A DNA stretch of 7,103 bases from JBGTLA01 sp041744375. Its GTDB lineage: Bacteria > Actinomycetota > Acidimicrobiia > Spongiisociales > ZC4RG35. Below are positions 1-5,075 of the stretch, piece by piece. Location: NCBI GenBank assembly GCA_041744375.1, contig JBGTLA010000054.1:1-7103 (forward strand), in the 5' to 3' direction. The translations under genes were made by a program, and so were the position numbers. Numbering within the stretch: position 1 is the stretch's first letter; every line of letters begins with the position of its first letter. The notes under the pieces are model-generated. The model did no database searches and was not told the origin of the DNA. It saw nothing but the letters and a program-made list of their open reading frames with translations.

Positions 1-354
1 CCGGTGGCGGTGGTCGAGCCGGAGGTGGTGCCGGAGCCGGAGGTGGTGCCGGAGCCGGTGGCGGCCATCGAATCGGGTCCGAAGCGCAGCCGTCGTGCGG
101 GACCTGCCTTCCGTCCCTTCGAGCCCGCAGAGAACGGCGCCTCCCCATCCGAAGGCGAGCAGGTCGTGGTCGGTGCTTACGCCGATGGCCGCCATCCTGC
201 CGAGACCTCGGGACTGAGGGCGACGTTGAAGGGCCGCTTCGGTCGCTCGAAGGGCGAGCACACGCACACCATGGTCCAGAGCACCACGGCGGTGGGGCTC
301 ACCAGGAACGTGTGCATTGAGTGTGGTCACGTGTCGATCGGTGTCGTGGAGTGA
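1..354 (+). CDS. 3' end of an unrecognised protein with a proline/glutamate repeat and a C-terminal Cys/His cluster
   Basis: The reading frame is open from base 1 to the TGA at 352-354, so the gene almost certainly begins left of the window; the GTG at base 4 need not be the start. The visible 117 residues begin with a low-complexity acidic and proline-rich stretch (two copies of EPEVVP), continue through a basic Lys/Arg patch (KRSRR) and a probably disordered linker. They end in a compact segment with His-Thr-His (residues 87-89 of the visible part) and Cys-Ile-Glu-Cys-Gly-His (residues 105-110). HxH plus CxxCGH could bind a metal such as zinc, but that is inference; a lone CxxC is weak evidence for a zinc ribbon. 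The stop codon overlaps the start of the carbonic anhydrase-like gene (GTGA), so the two are probably co-translated. I do not recognise the family and assign no function. Confidence 0.7.
   Translation, partial: PVAVVEPEVVPEPEVVPEPVAAIESGPKRSRRAGPAFRPFEPAENGASPSEGEQVVVGAYADGRHPAETSGLRATLKGRFGRSKGEHTHTMVQSTTAVGLTRNVCIECGHVSIGVVE
16..57 (+). repeat. In-frame 18-bp tandem repeat encoding EPEVVP
   Basis: Bases 16-33 and 34-51 are identical 18-mers (gagccggaggtggtgccg), followed by the first 6 bases of a third copy at 52-57. The unit is a multiple of three and keeps the frame, giving a repeated Glu-Pro-Glu-Val-Val-Pro hexapeptide. The array may continue beyond the left edge. Such Pro/Glu repeats usually form extended spacers and often vary in copy number between strains; that last point is general knowledge, not seen here. 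Confidence 0.85.
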
Positions 355-854
355 ATGTGGCGGTGGTGGCCGGGTCGGCGTTCGTCGCCGCCAATGCCAC
401 CGTCGAGGGCCGGGTAGTGGTGGGTGAGCGGGCAGTGATCATGTTCGGGGCCGTATTACGGGCTGAAGATGACCTCGTCGAAGTGGGGGCCGAGACCAAC
501 ATCCAGGACAACGCCGTCGTTCATTGCGACGCCGGCTTTCCGGCGTTGATCGGGAGTCGCACCACCGTCGGGCACTCGGCCGTTGTGCACGGGGCCACCG
601 TGGGCGACGGCTGTCTGGTCGGCATCGGTGCGCTGGTGCTCAACGGTGCGACTCTGGGTGAGGGGGCGTGGATGGCGGCCGGATCGGTGCTGGCGGAGGG
701 TCAATCCATTCCGCCGTGGACACTGGCGGTAGGTATCCCGGCGCGACCCAAGCGCCGGTTGACCGCTGAGGAAATCGAGCGGCAGCAATCTGGTGTGGAA
801 ACCTATTTGAGCCTGGCCGATCATTACCGGCGACGCCATTCAGGACCGTGGTGA
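351..854 (+). CDS. Gamma-class carbonic anhydrase family protein (left-handed beta-helix hexapeptide repeat)
   Basis: This is a 167-residue protein, the usual length for the bacterial YrdA/CaiE-like gamma carbonic anhydrase family, which forms trimers of left-handed beta-helices and, where active, interconverts CO2 and bicarbonate using a metal held between subunits. Hexapeptide repeats run from about residue 12 to 115. The three expected metal-binding histidines are present: H58 (VVHCD), H75 (TVGH) and H80 (VVHG), along with N50, Q52 and D53 of the NIQD motif and R37. The usual Arg-Gly-Asp after the first strands reads Arg-Ala-Glu here (37-39). A helical tail (about 131-160) follows the helix, as in the family. 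The GTG at 351 gives a 4-nt GTGA overlap with the upstream stop, matching the other junctions in the window. GTG at 357 is an alternative, with GGAG at 348-351 five bases before it. Activity is uncertain because many family members have no measured carbonic anhydrase activity. Confidence 0.9.
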   Translation: MNVAVVAGSAFVAANATVEGRVVVGERAVIMFGAVLRAEDDLVEVGAETNIQDNAVVHCDAGFPALIGSRTTVGHSAVVHGATVGDGCLVGIGALVLNGATLGEGAWMAAGSVLAEGQSIPPWTLAVGIPARPKRRLTAEEIERQQSGVETYLSLADHYRRRHSGPW

Positions 855-865
855 ACAAGTTGTTC
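853..865. promoter_or_regulatory. 13-bp perfect palindrome at the end of the carbonic anhydrase-like gene
   Basis: GAACAA-G-TTGTTC has two perfect 6-bp arms around one base and straddles the stop codon of the upstream gene. It could be an operator for the downstream mannose-1-phosphate guanylyltransferase gene, about 98 bp away. It has no T-tract, so it is not an intrinsic terminator. Chance occurrence is possible. Confidence 0.2.
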
Positions 866-883
866 CAGCCATCGACGACAGTT

Positions 884-893
884 CTCCTAGGAG
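884..893. promoter_or_regulatory. 10-bp perfect palindrome CTCCTAGGAG in the gap before the guanylyltransferase gene
   Basis: This self-complementary 10-mer sits in the only sizeable gap on the left side, about 58 bp upstream of the proposed -10 box at 951. It contains an AGGAGG string (889-894) that resembles a Shine-Dalgarno, but no plausible gene starts just after it. A regulator site is possible; support is weak. Confidence 0.18.
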
Positions 894-950
894 GCACTAG
901 AACGCTGACGACTGGGTTTCCGCCGTTGTTCAGCAACCTCAGCGGGGCGG

Positions 951-956
951 TAGCCT
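951..956 (+). promoter_or_regulatory. Candidate -10 box of a leaderless promoter for the guanylyltransferase gene
   Basis: TAGCCT matches the actinobacterial -10 consensus TANNNT and lies at -12 to -7 relative to the ATG at 963. Transcription starting about 7 bases after the box would therefore begin at the A of the ATG and give a leaderless mRNA. This fits the lack of a usable Shine-Dalgarno: the only AGG touches the start codon. The TAG is also an in-frame stop that excludes any earlier start. No clear -35 is seen; TTGTTC at 926-931 would have a long 19-bp spacer. Confidence 0.45.
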
Positions 957-962
957 CCCAGG

Positions 963-2018
963 ATGGACAACGAAATCACTCCGGTGATCCTCTCCGGAGG
1001 GAGCGGCAACCGACTGTGGCCCCTATCGGTGCCGGAGCGCCCCAAACAGCTGCAGTCGCTTGTCGGGGACCGCAGCATGATCCAGTCGACCGCCACTCGC
1101 ACCGTGGGGGTCGACGGTGTGACCCGGCCCGTCGTTGTGTGCAACGAAGCCCAGGTCGACGAGATCAGGCGGCAGCTGGCTGTGGTGGGGACCCCGCCCC
1201 AGCTCATCCTCGTCGAACCGGTCGGTCGCAACACGGCGCCCGCCATCGCCGCTGTCGCCCTCGCACTGCCGCCGGCGACGGTGATGGCGGTCTTTCCAGC
1301 CGACCATGTGATCAGAGACGGTGCCGCCTTCCGGTCGGCGCTGGTGACGGCCATCGGCGCCGCCCGCCAGGGCCTGATCGTGACATTCGGCATCGTTCCC
1401 ACCCGTCCTGACACCGGTTTCGGGTACATCGAAGCGACGGCACCCCACCAGGGGGTGGCCGACGTCCTTCGGTTCGTCGAGAAGCCTGACGCCGACACGG
1501 CCCGCTCCTACCTGGATTCGGGCCGGTTCCTGTGGAATTCGGGCATGTTCGTTTTCACGGCCGCTTCCATTCGCGCCGAGCTGGAGCGCCAGGTCCCCGA
1601 CGTACTCGATGCCGTCGCGTCCGCACTCGAGCAAGCCCACCCGGAGGGGGACGTGGTCGGTCTCGCCGAGAGCTTCTCGGTCACCCGGTCGATCTCGATC
1701 GACCACGCCGTGATGGAAGGAACCGATCGAGCGGTGGTGGTTCCCCTGGATGCCGGTTGGAGCGACGTCGGGTCATGGCAAACCTTGTGGGAAGTGGCCT
1801 CACCGGAGGGCGACACCGTCACCGTGGGGGATGTGCACACGATCGACGTTTCCGGCTCCTACATCAGAGCCGAGAGCCGTCCGGTGGCAGTGATCGGTCT
1901 CGACGATGTCGTAGTCGTCGAAACCGCCGACGCAGTCCTCGTCATGAACCGCCATCGTGCCCAGGAGGTGCGTTCGGCCGCCGAGTGGTTCGCATCGCTG
2001 CGACAGGGCGACATCTGA
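963..2018 (+). CDS. manC: Mannose-1-phosphate guanylyltransferase (GDP-mannose pyrophosphorylase), short monofunctional form
   Basis: The enzyme (EC 2.7.7.13) joins GTP and mannose 1-phosphate into GDP-mannose, the cytoplasmic donor for mannosylated lipids, glycans and glycoproteins. The 351-residue product carries the nucleotidyltransferase signature at the N terminus (LSGGSGNRLWPLS, residues 10-22, then P27-K28-Q29). It also has GRNTAP, the PADH metal/nucleotide motif (D114, H115), FVEKP (E173, K174), WNSGMF (N192) and the substrate-site segment GWSDVGSW (D268). The C-terminal cupin phosphomannose isomerase domain of bifunctional AlgA/ManC types of about 470 residues is absent, so this is the short type common in actinobacteria. 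ATG 963 is the first possible start, since TAG at 951-953 closes the frame upstream. The gene stands alone between two gaps, each with its own promoter-like box. The family call is firm; the symbol manC is used by analogy. Confidence 0.93.
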   Translation: MDNEITPVILSGGSGNRLWPLSVPERPKQLQSLVGDRSMIQSTATRTVGVDGVTRPVVVCNEAQVDEIRRQLAVVGTPPQLILVEPVGRNTAPAIAAVALALPPATVMAVFPADHVIRDGAAFRSALVTAIGAARQGLIVTFGIVPTRPDTGFGYIEATAPHQGVADVLRFVEKPDADTARSYLDSGRFLWNSGMFVFTAASIRAELERQVPDVLDAVASALEQAHPEGDVVGLAESFSVTRSISIDHAVMEGTDRAVVVPLDAGWSDVGSWQTLWEVASPEGDTVTVGDVHTIDVSGSYIRAESRPVAVIGLDDVVVVETADAVLVMNRHRAQEVRSAAEWFASLRQGDI

Positions 2019-2036
2019 CCGCAGGTCGAACGAAAG

Positions 2037-2049
2037 GGTGAGCGTCACC
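2037..2049. promoter_or_regulatory. GGTGA-N3-TCACC inverted repeat upstream of the cytochrome/menC/menD operon
   Basis: The 13-base string GGTGAGCGTCACC has two perfect 5-bp arms around GCG. It sits 20-32 bases before the proposed -10 box at 2070, over the place where a -35 element would lie. That position suits a repressor or activator site better than a terminator, and no run of T follows it. No regulator can be named from the sequence. Confidence 0.3.
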
Positions 2050-2069
2050 GCCGGTGGTCGTCTTGCCCG

Positions 2070-2075
2070 TAGCAT
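2070..2075 (+). promoter_or_regulatory. Candidate -10 box of a leaderless promoter for the cytochrome c-menC-menD operon
   Basis: TAGCAT fits TANNNT and lies at -12 to -7 before the ATG at 2082, exactly the geometry of the box before the guanylyltransferase gene. Transcription would then begin at or next to the A of the ATG. No convincing Shine-Dalgarno is present (only CGGG directly against the start), which agrees with a leaderless message. No clear -35 hexamer is seen. Confidence 0.45.
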
Positions 2076-2081
2076 GTCGGG

Positions 2082-2390
2082 ATGCGGTTCAAGCGTTTGG
2101 CAGCAGCGGCCCTGGCGGCATGGGCTGTGTCGGGCTGCGTCGATCGGCCGGATGAGGCCGCTAGCGGTGAGGAGATATACCTACAGGTCTGCGCCCGCTG
2201 CCACGCCCCCGACCTGAGCGGCGGGGTGGGTCCCGCCATCGGCCCCGACACCATCTCCGCCTCCCAGCCGCCGGAGTTCCTCGAGGCCGTGATCGTCCAG
2301 GGGAGAGGGCGAATGCCTTCCTTTGGGCGAACCCTCTCCGATGACCAGGTGGCGAGGGTCGTCGCCTACGTGAGCAGTCAACACCGATGA
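2082..2390 (+). CDS. Small class I cytochrome c, predicted membrane-anchored lipoprotein
   Basis: The 102-residue precursor has a lipoprotein signal: basic N-region (R2, K4, R5), hydrophobic alanine-rich core (residues 6-16) and the lipobox V16-S17-G18-C19. C19 should be lipidated and the protein tethered to the outer face of the membrane. The mature part holds one c-type heme site, C37-A-R-C40-H41, with H41 as one axial ligand. M78 in the GRMPSFG segment (74-82) is the likely sixth ligand, followed by the usual C-terminal helix (DDQVARVVAYVSS). This is a minimal mono-heme electron carrier of about 84 mature residues. Its stop overlaps the menC start by 4 nt (ATGA), so it heads a cytochrome-menC-menD operon. 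A role shuttling electrons to a terminal oxidase or another periplasmic-side partner is inferred; the partner is not in the window. Confidence 0.9.
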   Translation: MRFKRLAAAALAAWAVSGCVDRPDEAASGEEIYLQVCARCHAPDLSGGVGPAIGPDTISASQPPEFLEAVIVQGRGRMPSFGRTLSDDQVARVVAYVSSQHR

Positions 2391-3349
2391 GCGTCAGCTC
2401 GCTCGAGGCGCTCGACCTGTACCCGGTGGTTGTTCCCTTGGTTCATCGCTTCCGGAGAGTCCACGAGCGCGAGCTGGTGTTGATCCACGGGCCGAGCGGT
2501 TGGGGCGAGTTCTCACCCTTCCCCGAATATCCGCCGTCGGTCACGGCGCGATGGCTGGCTGCGGCGCTCGAGATGGCCTGTTCAGCCCTGCCCGAGCCGA
2601 CGCGTCGGCGGGTTCCCGTCAACGTGACGGTGCCGGCGGTATCGCCCGCCGTGGCCTTCGAGCTGGTCGAGTCGTCGGGATGCCGCACCGCCAAGGTCAA
2701 AGTGGCTGAACCGGGCCAGGACGAATCCGAGGATCTCGCTCGGGTGGCGGCGGTGCGCGAGGCGCTCGGGCCGCAGGGACGGATACGAGTGGATGTCAAC
2801 GGTGCATGGGACGTCGACACTGCCATCGCCCGCATCGGGCGTTTGGCCCAGTTCGTCCTCGAGTATGTCGAGCAGCCGGTCACCACTCCAACAGAGCTCG
2901 CCCGGGTGCGATCCGAGACCGGCGTCCCCATCGCTATCGACGAGTCCCTGCGCACGTCGACCGATCCCCGCCGGGTCATCGAGTCGACCGGTGCAGATGT
3001 GGTGGTGGTCAAGGTGCAGCCGCTGGGCGGGGTGGTGAGGACACTCGAGCTGGCCCGCAGCTCGAGTGTGCCGGTGGTGGTGTCCTCGGCGTTGGAGAGT
3101 TCGGTCGGAATGTTTGCCGGTGTGCTGGCGGCGGCCTGCCTCGACGAGTTGCCCTATGCGTGCGGTCTCGGCACGGTCAGCCTCCTCGCCGCTGACGTGG
3201 TCGAAGAGAGACTCGAGGCAGTGGACGGGTATGTCCCGGTGCGTCGACCGGAGCCGAATCCCGAGCTGGTGGCGCGTCACCGTCCCCCCAACGACCGGGC
3301 CGCCGAGATGCTGCGCCGGGTTCGCGCCGCGGCTGATCTGCTCACATGA
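2387..3349 (+). CDS. menC: o-Succinylbenzoate synthase
   Basis: MenC (EC 4.2.1.113) dehydrates SHCHC to o-succinylbenzoate in the classical menaquinone pathway. The 320-residue product shows the enolase-superfamily layout: an N-terminal capping domain (about 1-95) with the GEFSPFPEY loop, then a TIM barrel with the expected residues in order. These are K103 and K105 (KVK), metal ligands D136 (VDVNGAW), E162 (VEQP) and D185 (AIDES), and K209 (VVKVQPLGG). The general base pair K105/K209 and the spacing of the three acids match the family. OSBS relatives can also act as N-succinylamino acid racemases, but the overlap with menD makes the menaquinone role the best reading. ATG 2387 overlaps the cytochrome c stop (ATGA), and no Shine-Dalgarno precedes it, suggesting coupled translation. 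Confidence 0.93.
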   Translation: MSVSSLEALDLYPVVVPLVHRFRRVHERELVLIHGPSGWGEFSPFPEYPPSVTARWLAAALEMACSALPEPTRRRVPVNVTVPAVSPAVAFELVESSGCRTAKVKVAEPGQDESEDLARVAAVREALGPQGRIRVDVNGAWDVDTAIARIGRLAQFVLEYVEQPVTTPTELARVRSETGVPIAIDESLRTSTDPRRVIESTGADVVVVKVQPLGGVVRTLELARSSSVPVVVSSALESSVGMFAGVLAAACLDELPYACGLGTVSLLAADVVEERLEAVDGYVPVRRPEPNPELVARHRPPNDRAAEMLRRVRAAADLLT

Positions 3350-5055
3350 CATACCCGAACCCCTCCACGGCCCTCGCCTCGATAGTGGTCGACGAGTTGG
3401 TCCGAGCTGGTGTTGGTCTGGTGGTGGTCTCGCCGGGCTCGCGATCCACGGCTGTGGTGCTGGCCGTGGCCAGCCGGACCGATCTCGGGGTGGTTGTCGT
3501 CGTCGACGAGCGTTCGGCGGGTTTCCACGCCTCGGGCTGGGCCAACACGACGGGGCAACCGGCGGCAGTGGTCACGACCTCGGGAACGGCGGTGGCCAAC
3601 CTGTGTCCGGCGACGGTCGAAGCGGACGCGGCGGGCACGCCGCTCGTTCTCGTCACCTGTGATCGTCCGTCCGAGTTGCGCGAGGCGGGCGCCAACCAGA
3701 CCATCCGGCAGTCGGGCATGTTCGGGTCGTTGGTGCGGGATTCGGTCGATTTGGGCCCGGCCGAGAGCCACTCAGATGCCCCCGGGTGGTGGCGGTCCCG
3801 TGTGTCCCAGGCGGTGGCGGCGGCCATGGGGTTCGGTGGGCGGCCGGGACCTGTGCAGCTCAATCTGGCGTTCCGCGAACCGACTGTGCCCGTCTCAGAC
3901 GACGGACGCACCACGGCAGAGCCCTACCCCTATGAGGGGCCCGGCCGGTCCGACGCCAAGCCGTGGACGGACGGCTTGGCGAGCGAGGGAGTGAGCCACG
4001 ACGGGCTGCGCCGCATCGCCGCGACGATGGAGGGAGCACGCCGCGGACTCATCGTCGCCGGTGGGGGGTGTCAGGGCTCCGAGGAGGTGGTGGAGCTCGG
4101 CCGGCGTCTCGGGTGGCCGGTCCTCGCCACGGCGGAGTCGGGGCTCCGCCCTTCCCGTGATGTGGTCGCCGCAGGACACCATCTGCTGGCATTAGAGATG
4201 GCCCGGCCCGACTTCGTCCTCCGCTTCGGCACGCCGGGTCCCTCGCGTAGGGTGGCGGACCTGGTGTCATCGCCTGTCCGACAGGTGGTGGTCAATCCAA
4301 CCTGGTCGGACCCCGGTCGGATGGCGCACATGGTCGTTTCGGGTGCGATCGGTTCCACCGCGGCCGGACTGGCCGAGACCGTGGAGTCCGCCCCGGCCAC
4401 GGATTGGACCGGGTGGTGGAAGGAGGCCGACATGGCGGTACGGGCGGCTCTGGAGGGCGAGCTGGCGGGGGCAATCACCGAGCCCGCCGTGGCGGCGGCC
4501 CTGGGGTCGATGGGGGCCGATCGGGTGGCTGTTGCTTCGTCGATGCCGATCCGTGATGTGGAAGCGTTCGCCTTCGACTGCCCCGTCGTGATAGCCAACC
4601 GGGGCGCCTCCGGCATCGACGGATTCGTGTCTACGGCGTTGGGGATGGCGAGCGCAGGAGGTGCTCCCCTGGCACTCACCGGCGACCTGTCGTTGCTGCA
4701 CGATGCCAATGGCTTCCTGTGCGACCCTCGTCCCGAGTGTGTGTTCGTCGTGGTCGACAACCGGGGAGGAGGCATCTTCTCGTTTCTGCCTCAGGCCGAG
4801 CATGCCGGAGCACACTTCGAACATTTCTTCGCCACTCCGCCGGGTCGGGACCTCGCCCGCTTCGCCGACTGGCATGGACTCGGGTTTCGACGGGCGGGAG
4901 AGGTGCCCGCCTTGATCGAAGCAGTTGCCGAGGCGCGCCGGGAGGGGGGCACGTCGCTCGTGACAGTCGCGACGGACAGAGTCGAAAACGTCGAGGAACA
5001 TCGTCGCCTCGACGCGGTGGCAAGGAGAGCAATCGCGGACGTTCCTCCTCCGTGA
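3346..5055 (+). CDS. menD: SEPHCHC synthase (2-succinyl-5-enolpyruvyl-6-hydroxy-3-cyclohexene-1-carboxylate synthase)
   Basis: MenD (EC 2.2.1.9) is the thiamine diphosphate enzyme that adds the succinic semialdehyde unit from 2-oxoglutarate to isochorismate, the first committed step of menaquinone synthesis. The 569-residue length is typical. The N-terminal Pyr domain carries the isochorismate-binding SPGSRST (S32, R33) and the DERSAGF motif with the conserved ThDP-activating E55, at the same residue numbers as in E. coli MenD. TSGTAVANL and CDRPSELREAGANQTIRQ follow. The C-terminal PP domain has NRGASGIDGF and the ThDP/Mg motif G446-D447-LSLLHD, ending about 25 residues later at D471-N472-R-GGGIF. 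The ATG overlaps the menC stop (ATGA) without a Shine-Dalgarno. It is the last gene of the plus-strand operon and meets menF tail to tail. Confidence 0.96.
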   Translation: MTYPNPSTALASIVVDELVRAGVGLVVVSPGSRSTAVVLAVASRTDLGVVVVVDERSAGFHASGWANTTGQPAAVVTTSGTAVANLCPATVEADAAGTPLVLVTCDRPSELREAGANQTIRQSGMFGSLVRDSVDLGPAESHSDAPGWWRSRVSQAVAAAMGFGGRPGPVQLNLAFREPTVPVSDDGRTTAEPYPYEGPGRSDAKPWTDGLASEGVSHDGLRRIAATMEGARRGLIVAGGGCQGSEEVVELGRRLGWPVLATAESGLRPSRDVVAAGHHLLALEMARPDFVLRFGTPGPSRRVADLVSSPVRQVVVNPTWSDPGRMAHMVVSGAIGSTAAGLAETVESAPATDWTGWWKEADMAVRAALEGELAGAITEPAVAAALGSMGADRVAVASSMPIRDVEAFAFDCPVVIANRGASGIDGFVSTALGMASAGGAPLALTGDLSLLHDANGFLCDPRPECVFVVVDNRGGGIFSFLPQAEHAGAHFEHFFATPPGRDLARFADWHGLGFRRAGEVPALIEAVAEARREGGTSLVTVATDRVENVEEHRRLDAVARRAIADVPPP

Positions 5056-5058
5056 GCG

Positions 5059-5075
5059 AAAACCCCGATCAGGGG
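5059..5075 (-). terminator. Short hairpin plus T-run at the end of menF (weak intrinsic terminator candidate)
   Basis: Read on the minus strand, CCCC-TGATC-GGGG-TTTT forms a 4-bp all-GC stem with a 5-base loop and four T residues. The menF stop codon TGA falls in the loop. The stem is short and the T-run brief, so termination would be inefficient or need a factor. On the plus strand the same bases have the A-run before the stem and no T-run after it, so it would not stop menD transcripts. Confidence 0.3.

Noticed and set aside
853..865. Possible LexA/SOS box (GAAC...GTTC)
   Set aside because: The Gram-positive LexA box has a 4-base spacer between GAAC and GTTC; here the spacer is 5 bases, and no SOS-type gene follows.
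848..1411. Open frame starting just after the carbonic anhydrase-like gene, near an AGGAGG string
   Set aside because: It runs through the guanylyltransferase gene in another frame and yields Arg/Pro-rich nonsense. The AGGAGG at 889-894 is not placed before any credible start.
2037..2049. Intrinsic terminator after the guanylyltransferase gene
   Set aside because: The stem is 5 bp with a 3-base loop and no T-run follows, so an operator is the better reading.
2582..3352. 256-codon open frame on the minus strand opposite menC
   Set aside because: It is rich in His, Arg and Gly with no domain signal, while menC on the other strand has all its catalytic residues.
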